From NCBI GenBank assembly GCA_024640025.1, contig JAHEFT010000009.1, positions 1-43,980 of the forward strand: a DNA stretch of 43,980 nucleotides. Direction: 5' to 3'. Both the position numbers and the translations under genes were made by a program. Below the pieces are notes generated by a model. It had not been told where the DNA came from. It saw only the letters and a list, made by a program, of their open reading frames with translations, and made no database searches. This document shows positions 33,997 through 43,469 of the stretch, one piece after another (positions within the stretch are counted from its first letter, which is position 1; the number at the start of each line of letters is the position of its first letter). Source of the stretch: Chromatiales bacterium. GTDB taxonomy: Bacteria > Pseudomonadota > Gammaproteobacteria > Xanthomonadales > SZUA-36.

Positions 33997-35520
33997 ATGT
34001 TCCAGACCGTTGAATTGGGACAAAAACTGTCGAAACGCGAATTCAAGCAGCAGGAACTGGTGCTTTGGGGCAACCTTTTAACCCTTCAGCAGCGATTGCG
34101 GAAAGAGGGTGATTTTCCCGTTCTGATTGATTTTGCCGGTGTCCGGGGTGCCGGAAAAGGCACGTCCGTCAACCTGCTGAACAGGTGGATGGACACACGC
34201 TGGATCGTTAACCATGCCTTCACCAGGCCTTCAGATGAAGAAGCTGATCGCCCGACCTTCTGGCGCGTCTGGCGTCGCGTTCCGCCAAAAGGACAGATCG
34301 CAATACACATGAGCGGCCGTTATTCCCGGCCACTGCTGGATTATGTCTACGGAAAAATTACGCCGACCGAGTTCACCCACGAACTGGACCGCATCAACAA
34401 TTTTGAAAAGGCCCTGGCGGACGACGGCGCCATGGTGCTCAAGTTCTGGATGCACCTGAGCCGTGATTTGCAGAAGAAGCGCCTCAAGCAGCTTGAGAAC
34501 GATCCCCTGAGAAGCTGGCGCATGCTGCCCGAGGACTGGAAGCACTGGGAGATGTACGACAAGTTCATCGAAGCCGCCGAGCGGATCATTTCCTATACCA
34601 ACACCGGCCACGCGCCATGGGAAATCATCGAGGGCGAGGATTTCAATTACCGCAGCATCCGGGTTGGAGAAATCTTTCAGCGGAACCTGGAACGCCACCT
34701 GGTAACCGAGCAGATCCGCAAGAAATACCTGTCTGAGATGCGCGAGGAGGTCCAGACTACCCTTAGCGAGATAACGCCTCCAAACGGAACCGGCAGCCCG
34801 GTCATTACGATTATGGACGGACTCGACCTTTCCCTGTCGCTCGACAAGAAAACCTATAAAAAAGAACTGGCCTTTTACAAGGCAAAGCTGGCTGGCTTGA
34901 ATCAGAAAGCCGTCCAGCAAAAAATCTCGACCACGCTGGTGTTCGAAGGCCCCGACGCCAGCGGCAAGGGCGGCGCAATCAGGCAAATCACCAACGCGCT
35001 TGATGCCCGCTTTTACAAGGTCTATCCGTTTGCGGCGCCGACCGATATCGAAAAAGCACATCATTACCTGTGGCGGTTCTGGAACTGTGTGCCCCGGGCG
35101 GGCCGAATGACCATCTTCGACCGCAGTTGGTACGGGCGTGTGCTGGTTGAGCGGATCGAAGGCTTTGCCGGCGACGACGAATGGCGACGGGCCTTCGCCG
35201 AGATCAACGACTTCGAGGATCAGCTCCTGGAACATGGCATCGTGCTCCTGAAATTCTGGATGCATATCGACAAGGATGAGCAGCTCCGGCGTTTCAAAGC
35301 CCGTGAAGACACGCCCCACAAACGCTGGAAACTCTGCGAGGAGGACTGGCGCAACCGGGAGCGCTGGGATGAATATTCACTGGCTGCGCATGAAATGATC
35401 CAGCAGACCTCGGTGAAGAATTCACCCTGGATCCTGGTAGAAAACCAGAATAAGCCGTATGGACGTATCAAGGTTCTGAAGTCAATTTGCGGCGCTTTGG
35501 AGAGAGTTGTTGGTGACTAG
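33997..35520 (+). CDS. pap: Polyphosphate:AMP phosphotransferase (two-domain PPK2)
   Basis: A 507-residue tandem PPK2 protein. Each half has its own P-loop: FAGVRGAGKGTSVN in the first (about residue 47) and EGPDASGKGGAIR in the second (about 322). The second half has the lid block IFDRSWYGRVLVERIEG and the WHF-type KFWMHIDKDEQLRRF; the first has a shorter counterpart (FWMHLSRDLQKKRL). Two-domain PPK2 enzymes phosphorylate AMP to ADP with polyphosphate as donor, letting a starved cell recover adenylates. The better-preserved second half is probably the catalytic one. GGAG lies about 11 bases from the ATG. The gene is divergent from the 2-phosphoglycerate kinase and leads a run of plus-strand genes to glgP. 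Confidence 0.92.
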   Translation: MFQTVELGQKLSKREFKQQELVLWGNLLTLQQRLRKEGDFPVLIDFAGVRGAGKGTSVNLLNRWMDTRWIVNHAFTRPSDEEADRPTFWRVWRRVPPKGQIAIHMSGRYSRPLLDYVYGKITPTEFTHELDRINNFEKALADDGAMVLKFWMHLSRDLQKKRLKQLENDPLRSWRMLPEDWKHWEMYDKFIEAAERIISYTNTGHAPWEIIEGEDFNYRSIRVGEIFQRNLERHLVTEQIRKKYLSEMREEVQTTLSEITPPNGTGSPVITIMDGLDLSLSLDKKTYKKELAFYKAKLAGLNQKAVQQKISTTLVFEGPDASGKGGAIRQITNALDARFYKVYPFAAPTDIEKAHHYLWRFWNCVPRAGRMTIFDRSWYGRVLVERIEGFAGDDEWRRAFAEINDFEDQLLEHGIVLLKFWMHIDKDEQLRRFKAREDTPHKRWKLCEEDWRNRERWDEYSLAAHEMIQQTSVKNSPWILVENQNKPYGRIKVLKSICGALERVVGD

Positions 35521-35579
35521 AAGACGTCTCGCTTCACTCATCTGCAGATCATTGGCGTAAAGCCCCGGGGGAGCAGGGA

Positions 35580-36446
35580 TTGACCAGAACCAAGCCTGAT
35601 GGCTATGCGCACTTTCAAAATTATCCTGACACGGGGAGTGGTTATCCACTGATCGGGCCGGGAGACCCGCCACCGTTCACAACGTACAATGATCATGCAA
35701 AAGCACCGGTGCTGCTGGTTGCGGACCACGCCAGCCCGTTTTTTCCGGCGTCTCTCAACCAGCTTGGCCTTGCGGACTGGGTCCTGGAGCGTCACGTCGC
35801 CTGGGATATCGGGGTCGACAAGCTGGCACGCCTCCTGGCTGACGAATTGGACGCACAGGCCGTTCTGGCAGGCTTTTCCCGCCTGATCATCGACCCGAAC
35901 CGCCAACCGGACGATCCTTCCGCCATTCCTGAAATCAGCGACGGTATATCGATTCCCGGGAATATTGGCCTGGACAAGCAGCAAAGAAATCTTCGCATCG
36001 AGTCTTTTTTCAATCCTTACCATGACAGGATCACGGCAAAACTGAGGCGGTTTGCCGACAGCGGGATTGTACCTGCAATGATTTCGGTGCATACCTGCTC
36101 TCCCGTTTTCGACCGCGTTGTGCGCCCCTGGCATATCGGGATCCTGTGGGACAAGGACCCGCGCATCCCGGTGCCCCTGATCAAACGCCTGGAAGCCATG
36201 ACCGGTGTATGTGTCGGCGATAACGAACCCTACTCGGGACGCCACCCCCATGATTTCACTATCGACCACCATGCAGAACCTGCCGGTTTGCCGCACGTGG
36301 GCCTCGAAGTCCGCCAGGATCTGGTGAAAGATGAGGACGGCGCCCGCAAGTGGGCCGGTATCCTGGCTGAGGCCCTGCGGGACATCCTGGCTAATAACGC
36401 TCTGTATTGCCGCCTGCATGACAAGGGGGATAACATCACCGAGTGA
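35580..36446 (+). CDS. N-formylglutamate amidohydrolase family protein
   Basis: A 288-residue protein of the FGase family, zinc amidohydrolases that release formate from N-formylglutamate at the end of one histidine degradation route. Family blocks are VLLVADHAS, RHVAWDIGVDKLA, FSRLIIDPNRQPDD, ISVHTCSP and HVGLEVRQDLV. No other histidine-degradation (hut) gene is near, so the natural substrate may be another N-acyl amino acid. The start is TTG 35580, supported by GGGAG six to seven bases upstream. The stop overlaps the next gene's GTG (GTGA), so it is translated together with the DUF1538 membrane protein. Confidence 0.84.
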   Translation: MTRTKPDGYAHFQNYPDTGSGYPLIGPGDPPPFTTYNDHAKAPVLLVADHASPFFPASLNQLGLADWVLERHVAWDIGVDKLARLLADELDAQAVLAGFSRLIIDPNRQPDDPSAIPEISDGISIPGNIGLDKQQRNLRIESFFNPYHDRITAKLRRFADSGIVPAMISVHTCSPVFDRVVRPWHIGILWDKDPRIPVPLIKRLEAMTGVCVGDNEPYSGRHPHDFTIDHHAEPAGLPHVGLEVRQDLVKDEDGARKWAGILAEALRDILANNALYCRLHDKGDNITE

Positions 36447-37177
36447 AAGCCCTGATACTCCAGTTTTTCCGGTCCCTGCGGCAGAGTTTCCAGGATCTAT
36501 TGCCCATTATCCTGGTGATCGCTTTTTTTCAGCTGCTCATTCTCAAACAGGGAGTCCCGCAATTCGGCCAGATCCTGGCCGGGGGCCTGATGGTTGTCAT
36601 TGGACTGAGCCTGTTCGTGCAGGGATTGCAGATGGCGCTGTTCCCGCTCGGTGAAGAGATGGCGTATAGCTTCGTCAAGAAGGGAAACCTGTGGCTGCTC
36701 CTCATATTCTCCTTCACGCTCGGTTTTGGCACCACGGTCGCCGAACCGGCCCTGATCGCGATTGCCGACGAAGCCGCAGTAATCGCTGCGGCGGGAGGCG
36801 TAATCGCTGACGCCGATAAGGCCCGTGATAGCTATGCCATCGGGCTCCGGCTGGTAGTCGCTTTGGCTGTCGGTTTTGCTTTACTGGTGGGCGTCATCCG
36901 GATATTGAAAGGTTGGCCGGTGCAATACCTGATCATCGGCGGTTATATCGGTGTTGTGATCATGACTTTTTTTGCCCCGAAGGAAATTATCGGCCTCGCC
37001 TACGATTCAGGAGGCGTGACGACCTCCACGGTGACCGTACCGCTGGTCGCTGCGCTGGGAATCGGGCTGGCGAAAAGTATCCGGGGGCGCGACCCGATGA
37101 TTGATGGATTCGGCCTCATTGCTTTTGCTTCGCTCACGCCGATGATTTTTGTCATGGCCTACGGCATGATTTTTTAG
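36443..37177 (+). CDS. DUF1538 membrane protein A
   Basis: A 244-residue integral membrane protein with about seven hydrophobic segments. It carries the two conserved DUF1538 loops: FGTTVAEPALIAIADEA in the middle and YDSGGVTTSTVTVPLVAALG near the C-terminus, followed by GFGLIAFASLTPMI. Polar, Gly- and Thr-rich loops inside membrane segments are typical of ion or substrate sites in transporters, but the family has no established function that I know of. The GTG start at 36443 overlaps the previous stop by four bases. The second DUF1538 gene starts seven bases after its stop, so the two probably form one complex. Confidence 0.85.
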   Translation: MKALILQFFRSLRQSFQDLLPIILVIAFFQLLILKQGVPQFGQILAGGLMVVIGLSLFVQGLQMALFPLGEEMAYSFVKKGNLWLLLIFSFTLGFGTTVAEPALIAIADEAAVIAAAGGVIADADKARDSYAIGLRLVVALAVGFALLVGVIRILKGWPVQYLIIGGYIGVVIMTFFAPKEIIGLAYDSGGVTTSTVTVPLVAALGIGLAKSIRGRDPMIDGFGLIAFASLTPMIFVMAYGMIF

Positions 37178-37184
37178 GCGGCCC

Positions 37185-37988
37185 ATGATGGAAGCACTCC
37201 TTCATTTCGGCGGAACGGCCATTGGCCTGCTCCGGGACGTATTGCCGATCGCCGCGATACTGATCGGATTCCAGGTCCTCGTCCTGCGGCGCCCGATCGT
37301 CAATCCCGCGAGGGTCTTTTTCGGTCTTCTGCTGGTCCTGGTGGGGCTTGCTTTTTTCCTTGAAGGTCTGGAGCTGGCGTTGTTTCCACTCGGACGCCTG
37401 ATGGCGGAACAACTGACATCGCCCTCCTTCGTGCTGGGCGAAGGCGCTGTGGCCATCGTTCAATTCGCCTGGACGGACTATTTCTGGGTGTACGTTTTTG
37501 CCGCCTCCATTGGATTCGCGACAACCATTGCAGAACCCGCATTAATTGCGGTGTCGATCAAGGCCAACCAGGTTTCCGGCGGCACGATCACGGTCAACGG
37601 TCTCCGCTTCGCTGTCGCAATCGGCGTGGCTTTTGGCGTCGCACTGGGCGCTTTCAGAATCGTCTCCGGCACGCCGCTGCACTGGTACATCATCGCGGGT
37701 TATATCGTCGTGATTGTCCAGACGGTTTTCGCACCAAAATCCATCATTCCGCTGGCTTATGACTCCGGTGGAGTCACCACGTCTACTGTTACTGTTCCGC
37801 TGGTCGCGGCCCTGGGCCTGGGGCTGGCGGAGACCATCCCGGGCCGCAGCGCTTTGCTGGACGGTTTTGGACTCATTGCATTCGCCAGTCTTTTTCCGAT
37901 AATTTCGGTGATGGCCTATGCGCAAATCAGTGAATGGCTCACTCGCCGAGCACGCAACAAACTTTCAAGTACCGAAGACTCAACCTAG
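37185..37988 (+). CDS. DUF1538 membrane protein B
   Basis: A 267-residue paralogue of the preceding gene with the same two loops (FATTIAEPALIAVSIKA, then YDSGGVTTSTVTVPLVAALG, then GFGLIAFASLFPII). Outside these loops the two proteins differ clearly, so the duplication is old and each copy is probably specialised, as in heterodimeric transporters. Some genomes encode the two halves as one fused protein (recollection). The cytoplasmic C-terminal tail is basic (LTRRARNKL). It starts seven bases after copy A, and the PII-like gene follows 18 bases after its stop. Confidence 0.85.
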   Translation: MMEALLHFGGTAIGLLRDVLPIAAILIGFQVLVLRRPIVNPARVFFGLLLVLVGLAFFLEGLELALFPLGRLMAEQLTSPSFVLGEGAVAIVQFAWTDYFWVYVFAASIGFATTIAEPALIAVSIKANQVSGGTITVNGLRFAVAIGVAFGVALGAFRIVSGTPLHWYIIAGYIVVIVQTVFAPKSIIPLAYDSGGVTTSTVTVPLVAALGLGLAETIPGRSALLDGFGLIAFASLFPIISVMAYAQISEWLTRRARNKLSSTEDST

Positions 37989-38006
37989 AAGAGAAGAGGA
38001 ATACTC

Positions 38007-38357
38007 ATGCATTTCAAACTGATAGTCGTAATGGTTGAAGACCAGCATACGGATGAAATACTCACCGCCGCACGTGAGGAGGGAGCGACCGGGGCTACCG
38101 TGCTGAACCAGGCACGGGGAGAAGGTCTCAGCCCGACCAAAACCTTTCTCGGCCTGAGCGTCGGCAACCAGGTGGAAGTTATCCTGATGCTGGTAGAGGA
38201 ACACCTGAGCCGCTTCGTCCTGGAAAAGATTGCACAGGTCGGAGAATTCGACGAGACTTCCGGCACCGGTATTGCTTTCCAGGTCGACGTTGAAGATGCG
38301 ATCGGTGTCAGGCACCAGATCAGCGCGCTGGTGGAAACCGTGGAGGACAGGATATGA
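38007..38357 (+). CDS. PII-like signalling protein
   Basis: A 116-residue ferredoxin-like protein of the PII (GlnB-like) superfamily. It starts with the usual beta strand (FKLIVVMVEDQHTDEILTAA). In place of the classical T-loop with its uridylylated tyrosine there is a short loop GEGLSPTKTFLGLSVGNQ with no tyrosine. The C-terminal part (TSGTGIAFQVDVEDAIGV) stands where PII proteins have their ATP-contacting B- and C-loops. It probably binds adenine nucleotides or another small ligand and docks on the DUF1538 proteins, but is unlikely to be controlled by GlnD. AGAGGAA supports the ATG. It overlaps the CBS gene by four bases (ATGA). Confidence 0.8.
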   Translation: MHFKLIVVMVEDQHTDEILTAAREEGATGATVLNQARGEGLSPTKTFLGLSVGNQVEVILMLVEEHLSRFVLEKIAQVGEFDETSGTGIAFQVDVEDAIGVRHQISALVETVEDRI

Positions 38358-38761
38358 AACAGATCAAGCCCATTGTCCGGGTCAGGGAAGTAATGAAAAG
38401 CGACGTGGACATCGTCGATGGCATGACCACGGTCACCAACGCGTTAAAGAACATGAAGTACCCGGAAACGCGTACCCTGATCGTCGACAAGCGCCACGAA
38501 GATGATGAATTCGGCGTAGTGATGTTCCGCGACATCGCGAAACGCGTATTGGCTCCGGATCTTTCACCGAAGCGCGTTAACATGTACGAAATCATGTCCA
38601 AGCCCGTCATCGGGGTCGACCCCCAGATGGATATTCGCTACTGCACCAAGCTGTTCGACCACTTCGGCCTGTCGCGGGCTCCGGTGATCGAAAACGGCAA
38701 GATCATAGGACTGGTCAGCTACACGGACATTGTATTGAAAGGTGTGATAACACAGGACTAG
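38354..38761 (+). CDS. CBS-pair protein
   Basis: A 135-residue protein consisting of two CBS motifs and nothing else: the first from VREVMKSDVDIVDGMTTVTNAL to FGVVMFRDIAKRV, the second from YEIMSKPVIGVDPQMDIRYC to IIGLVSYTDIVLKG. CBS pairs (Bateman modules) bind AMP, ADP, ATP or related ligands and pass the signal to a partner. The ATGA overlap with the PII-like gene, and the position downstream of two DUF1538 transporter genes, make the partner likely to be that membrane complex. glgP begins three bases after its stop, which ties glycogen breakdown to the same mRNA. Confidence 0.85.
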   Translation: MKQIKPIVRVREVMKSDVDIVDGMTTVTNALKNMKYPETRTLIVDKRHEDDEFGVVMFRDIAKRVLAPDLSPKRVNMYEIMSKPVIGVDPQMDIRYCTKLFDHFGLSRAPVIENGKIIGLVSYTDIVLKGVITQD

Positions 38762-38764
38762 GTA

Positions 38765-41203
38765 ATGGTTGCGATACTCGAAAAAGAAGACCTCAAGAGA
38801 AGCATTCTGAAGAGGCTGGTTTATTCAGTCGGCAAGGACACCGATTTTGCCGTGCCCCATGACTGGCTGGTGGCCCTGACGCTGGCGGTACGCCAGCGCC
38901 TGATGGACCGCTGGATGGCGACCACCAAGCGGGTCTATGACGCCGACGTCAAACGGGTTTACTACCTTTCCATGGAATTTCTGATCGGCCGCCTGCTGGG
39001 CGATACCATGCTGAACCTGGGGATGGTCGACCTGTGCCGGGCAGCCCTGGCGGATCTGAACGTAGACCTGGATGAAATCCTTCTGCAGGAACCGGACGCA
39101 GCGCTGGGTAATGGCGGGCTCGGGCGTCTGGCCGCCTGCTTCATGGATTCCATGTCAACCCTGGGTATCGCTGCTTATGGTTATGGTATTCGCTATGAGC
39201 ACGGCCTGTTCCGGCAACACATCGCCGAGGGCTGGCAAGTGGAAGAGGCCGAGGAGTGGCTGATACAGGGCGGCAACCCCTGGGAACTGAATCGTTCGGA
39301 AGCGAGATACACGATCCCGTTCGGCGGAGTCGCTCACCCGGAAGCGCTCGACGGAAGATACTGGCATCCGACCGAACAGGTGGTTGCCATCGGCAACGAT
39401 ATGGCCATCGCCGGGTGGAAAGCGGAACACGTCAACACACTGCGCCTGTGGTCGGCCAAGCCGGCCCGGACTTTCGACCTGTCGAGGTTCAACGAGGGCA
39501 ATTACCTGGAAGCCGCTCAGCACGAAGTGCTTGCCGAAACGCTTTCCCGGGTGCTTTATCCGGACGATTCGACACCACAGGGAAGAGAGCTTCGCCTGAA
39601 GCAGGAGTACTTTTTTACTTCGGCTTCCCTGCAGGACCTGATTCGCCGTTACCTGAGCACCCACGATAATCTCAGCGCCCTGCCTGACTATGCGGCAATC
39701 CAGCTGAACGATACGCACCCGGCCATCGCCGTTCCCGAATTGATGCGCCTGTTGGTAGACCGGCACGGACACTCTCTTGAAGAGGCCTTCAGAATCACCC
39801 GGGGCTGCATATCCTATACCAACCACACCCTGCTGCCGGAAGCGCTGGAACGCTGGCCGCTGCAAATGTTCGGCGCGGTGCTCCCCCGCCATCTGCAGAT
39901 CATCGAGCAGATCGACCGTTTCTTCATCCAGGAATTGAATACCAAAGAAGTGGATGTTAAACCCGAGAGCGTGTGCGCCATCGACTATCACGATGGCAAC
40001 GGTGGCTCGGTGCGCATGGGTAACCTGGCTTTCATAGGCAGCCACAAGGTCAACGGCGTTTCCGAACTCCATACCGACCTGATGACGCAGACCGTCTTTC
40101 ACGATCTTCACCGGGTACTCCCCGACCGAATCGTGAACATGACCAACGGCGTCACTCCGCGCCGCTGGTTGTATAACTGCAACATTGAATTGTCCGGCTT
40201 GATCACCGCCGCAATCGGTGATGACTGGATCGGCGACCTGGAGCAGATCGGACTGCTCAATGCATTCGCAGACGACAGTTCTTTCCGCGACGCTTTTGCG
40301 CTGGCAAAAAGGAAAAACAAGGTAAATCTGGCAACCGAGATTCATCGGCTCACCGGAATAACCGTCAACCCGGATGCACTGTTTGATGTTCAGATCAAAC
40401 GCATACACGAGTACAAACGCCAACTGCTGAATGCGTTGCAAATCGTCGCGCGTTACCAGGCGATTCTGGCTGATCCGGACGCCGACTGGTTGCCACTGGT
40501 GAAAATTTTCAGCGGCAAGGCAGCGCCGAGTTACACGACGGCCAAGCTGATCATCAAGCTGATCAACGACGTCGCCCGCAAGGTCAATAATGACCCGGTG
40601 GTGGGTGATCGCCTGAAAGTGATCTATGTACCCGACTACAACGTAACGCGGGCCGAAATCATCATTCCCGGCGCCGACCTCTCGGAACAGATTTCGACTG
40701 CCGGCATGGAGGCTTCCGGGACCGGCAACATGAAACTCGCCCTCAACGGCGCGCTGACCATCGGAACGCTCGATGGCGCCAACGTAGAGATCATGCAGCA
40801 TGTAGGTGAGGAAAATATCTTCATCTTCGGCCTGACAGCCGACCAGGTACAGGCCCGCCGCAGCGAGGGATATCAGCCGATGCAGTTCATCGAGGACAAC
40901 CCGAGGCTGGAAGCTGCGCTGGCCGCCATCGCAAGCGGCGTATTCTCTCCCGGCGACAAGGATCGCTTCAAGCCCCTGGTGAGCGATATCTGTAACCACG
41001 ACCACTTCATGCTGGCCGCAGATTTCGGTGATTACCTGGCCCGTCAACGTGACGTGGGCGCTGCCTACCGGGACAAGAAACGCTGGTTCAGATCAGCGGT
41101 GCTTAACACTGCCAATGTGGGCTTCTTCTCATCCGACCGGACGATTCGATCCTACGACCGCGAGATCTGGCATTCAAAACCATCGCTGCACACTCAGGAT
41201 TGA
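38765..41203 (+). CDS. glgP: Glycogen/alpha-glucan phosphorylase
   Basis: An 812-residue PLP enzyme releasing glucose-1-phosphate from glycogen or maltodextrins. Family blocks are YYLSMEFLIGRLL, the catalytic/nucleotide region ALGNGGLGRLAACFMDS, NDTHPAIAVPELMR, TNHTLLPEALERW, IKRIHEYKRQLLN and the PLP lysine in ASGTGNMKLALNGALTIGT. The length is typical of bacterial GlgP/MalP. It begins three bases after the CBS gene, an unusual position: glgP normally sits with other glg genes. Its end overlaps the convergent glgB by ten bases. Confidence 0.96.
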   Translation: MVAILEKEDLKRSILKRLVYSVGKDTDFAVPHDWLVALTLAVRQRLMDRWMATTKRVYDADVKRVYYLSMEFLIGRLLGDTMLNLGMVDLCRAALADLNVDLDEILLQEPDAALGNGGLGRLAACFMDSMSTLGIAAYGYGIRYEHGLFRQHIAEGWQVEEAEEWLIQGGNPWELNRSEARYTIPFGGVAHPEALDGRYWHPTEQVVAIGNDMAIAGWKAEHVNTLRLWSAKPARTFDLSRFNEGNYLEAAQHEVLAETLSRVLYPDDSTPQGRELRLKQEYFFTSASLQDLIRRYLSTHDNLSALPDYAAIQLNDTHPAIAVPELMRLLVDRHGHSLEEAFRITRGCISYTNHTLLPEALERWPLQMFGAVLPRHLQIIEQIDRFFIQELNTKEVDVKPESVCAIDYHDGNGGSVRMGNLAFIGSHKVNGVSELHTDLMTQTVFHDLHRVLPDRIVNMTNGVTPRRWLYNCNIELSGLITAAIGDDWIGDLEQIGLLNAFADDSSFRDAFALAKRKNKVNLATEIHRLTGITVNPDALFDVQIKRIHEYKRQLLNALQIVARYQAILADPDADWLPLVKIFSGKAAPSYTTAKLIIKLINDVARKVNNDPVVGDRLKVIYVPDYNVTRAEIIIPGADLSEQISTAGMEASGTGNMKLALNGALTIGTLDGANVEIMQHVGEENIFIFGLTADQVQARRSEGYQPMQFIEDNPRLEAALAAIASGVFSPGDKDRFKPLVSDICNHDHFMLAADFGDYLARQRDVGAAYRDKKRWFRSAVLNTANVGFFSSDRTIRSYDREIWHSKPSLHTQD

Positions 41204-43389
41204 TAACGCAAAACGACGCCAGCCAGTGGCGGCAAGGTGAGGCACAGGCTGTGTTCCCTGCCACTATGGGAAACCGGTTCCGTATGCAGTTCGCGGCTGT
41301 TTTCAACACCGGTCCCGCCAAAGCGAACGCTATCTGAATTGAATATTTCACGGTAATTCCCCGGTCCGGGCGCCGGGACACGGTAGCCTGGCCGGACTTC
41401 CGGCGTGAAGTTGAGCACAACGGCCAGTGCTTCATGTTCGGAGCGGCGCATGAAGGAAATCACAGACTGGTCGCGGTCATCGCCACTCAACCACTCAAAC
41501 CCGCGGGCGTCGCAGTCCCACTCCGAAAGTGCGGGGTGTTCGGCCTGAAGTTGGTTGAGAACGCCCAGCATCGTGGCCACGCCGGCGGGCAAGGGCTGAC
41601 TGCTGCGTTCCCACGCTAGCGCCGTACCGGAATTCCACTCTTTTTCCTGAGCGAGTTCCCCCCCCATGAAGACCAGTTGCTTGCCCGGGTAGCTCCACTG
41701 GTAGGCGAATAGCAAGCGCAGGTTGGCGAACCTCTGCCATTCATCGCCCGGCATTTTGCCGAAAAGCGATTTTTTCAGATGCACGACCTCGTCATGCGAC
41801 AGAGGCAGCATGAAGTTTTCATCGAACGCGTACATCGGGCCGAACGTCAACATGTCCTGGTGATACTTGCGGTGCACCGGTTCCTTGGAAAAGTAATCCA
41901 GCGTGTCGTGCATCCAGCCCATGTTCCACTTGAGGCCAAACCCGAGCCCGCCTTCCGAGGTCGCCCGGGTGACGCCCGGCCAGGCGCTGGACTCCTCGGC
42001 GATCATCACGCAGCCCGGACACTCCTGGCCGACGGCTTCATTCATTTCGCGAAGGAAATCAACGGCTTCAATATTGGTATTACCGCCATGCCGGTTCGGC
42101 AGCCATTCCCCTTCCTCTCGTGAAAAGTTGAGGTAGAGCATGGAAGCCACAGCGTCTACCCGGAGGCCGTCGAGATGAAACTCGCGCATCCAGTAAATGG
42201 CGTTGGACACCAGGAAACTGCGAACCTCGCGCCGTTCGTAGTTGAACACCAGGGTGCCCCAGTCCGGGTGGCCGGCCTTGATGGCCTCGTGGTATTCGTA
42301 CAAAGCCTGTCCGTCGAAAGCGGCCAAACCATGAGCGTCCCTCGGAAAATGAGCCGGAACCCAGTCCAGCAGGACTCCGATTCCATGCTGGTGGAAGTGG
42401 TCCACAAAGGCCCTGAAATCATCGGGCGAGCCGAACCGGCTGGTCGGCGCAAAATACCCGGTGGTCTGGTAGCCCCAGGACTCATCCAGGGGGTGTTCCA
42501 TGATGGGCATCAACTCGATGTGGGTGAAGCCCATGTGCTTGACATAAGCGCAGAGCTCCTGTGCCAGCCTGCGGTAACCCATGAAACTGCCGTCCTCGTT
42601 GCGGCGCCACGATCCCAGGTGGACTTCGTAAACCGACATTGGCCGGGCATGCCAGCCGCCGCTCTCTCTCGAGCGCAGCCAGTCGCCGTCCTTCCAGTCA
42701 TGCAGCGCCGGCCCGGTGACCAGGCCGGCCGTGCCAGGACGGTATTCACAGGCTCGCGCATACGGGTCGGTCTTGATGTGAAGATCTCCCGTTTCCGCAT
42801 TGCGGATCTCGAATTTGTAGCGCCCGTCACCAATACCCGGAATGAACAGCTCCCAGATCCCCTGCCGGTCATGTTTCCTCATGGAGTGGCAGCGACCGTC
42901 CCATTCGTTGAAATCACCGATCACGCTGACCCGGCCTGCATTGGGCGCCCAAACGGTAAAAAGCGTTCCTGCTATGCCTTCGACGATGTGCGGCCGGGCG
43001 CCAAGCATCTGCTGGGCATAACGATGTTGGCCATGGTGGAAGGCGTCCATTTCTTCCTGCTGCAACTGGGGCCAGAAGCTGTAGGGATCATACGATTCGT
43101 ATCGCTCCCCGGATTCCGCTTGCCGGATAACCCTGTAATGGGATGGTATTTCTCCAGGTTTGGTAACGTACTCGAAGAGATCCGTTCCGGGTATCCGGTG
43201 CATGAGCCGGGAGTCGTCATCGAGCCAGGCGCCGCGCGTGCGCGGGAGGAAACTGCGGAAGACTTCCTTGTCGCCGACAGAATGCCTGCCCAGTACAGAA
43301 AAGGGATCGCCCTGAGTACCTTGAGCCAGCCGTGTTAGCTGTTCCGAATCCGCCTCCAGTGTAAATTTTGGTTTTTTTGACCTGACCAA
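41194..43389 (-). CDS. glgB: 1,4-alpha-glucan branching enzyme
   Basis: A 731-residue GH13 enzyme adding alpha-1,6 branches to glycogen. It has the N-terminal carbohydrate-binding region ([20 protein letters not shown]), then the (beta/alpha)8 barrel with [32 protein letters not shown], nucleophile Asp in [13 protein letters not shown], acid Glu in [11 protein letters not shown], and [12 protein letters not shown]. The start is TTG 43389, with AAAGGCG about nine bases upstream; the first internal ATG would remove over 60 residues. It is divergent from glgC across 80 bases and overlaps glgP by ten. Confidence 0.95.
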   Translation of the reverse strand: MVRSKKPKFTLEADSEQLTRLAQGTQGDPFSVLGRHSVGDKEVFRSFLPRTRGAWLDDDSRLMHRIPGTDLFEYVTKPGEIPSHYRVIRQAESGERYESYDPYSFWPQLQQEEMDAFHHGQHRYAQQMLGARPHIVEGIAGTLFTVWAPNAGRVSVIGDFNEWDGRCHSMRKHDRQGIWELFIPGIGDGRYKFEIRNAETGDLHIKTDPYARACEYRPGTAGLVTGPALHDWKDGDWLRSRESGGWHARPMSVYEVHLGSWRRNEDGSFMGYRRLAQELCAYVKHMGFTHIELMPIMEHPLDESWGYQTTGYFAPTSRFGSPDDFRAFVDHFHQHGIGVLLDWVPAHFPRDAHGLAAFDGQALYEYHEAIKAGHPDWGTLVFNYERREVRSFLVSNAIYWMREFHLDGLRVDAVASMLYLNFSREEGEWLPNRHGGNTNIEAVDFLREMNEAVGQECPGCVMIAEESSAWPGVTRATSEGGLGFGLKWNMGWMHDTLDYFSKEPVHRKYHQDMLTFGPMYAFDENFMLPLSHDEVVHLKKSLFGKMPGDEWQRFANLRLLFAYQWSYPGKQLVFMGGELAQEKEWNSGTALAWERSSQPLPAGVATMLGVLNQLQAEHPALSEWDCDARGFEWLSGDDRDQSVISFMRRSEHEALAVVLNFTPEVRPGYRVPAPGPGNYREIFNSDSVRFGGTGVENSRELHTEPVSHSGREHSLCLTLPPLAGVVLRYQS

Positions 43390-43469
43390 CTTTTTTTCGC
43401 CTTTTTAACTGATTTGTAATGTGCAAATACGTATGATGAATGTAGCACAGACAGTAGGTGAGAAAAGCC

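Noticed and set aside
34231-35319. A 362-codon minus-strand frame opposite the PPK2 gene
   Set aside because: The plus-strand PPK2 protein has both P-loops and lid motifs; the antisense frame is a codon-usage shadow.
39155-41047. A 630-codon open frame on the minus strand opposite glgP
   Set aside because: It is a shadow of the glgP coding frame: glgP has complete family motifs along its whole length, and the antisense translation shows no recognisable domain.
42175-43338. A 387-codon plus-strand frame opposite glgB
   Set aside because: glgB is complete on the other strand with all catalytic residues; the plus frame lacks a ribosome binding site and known motifs.
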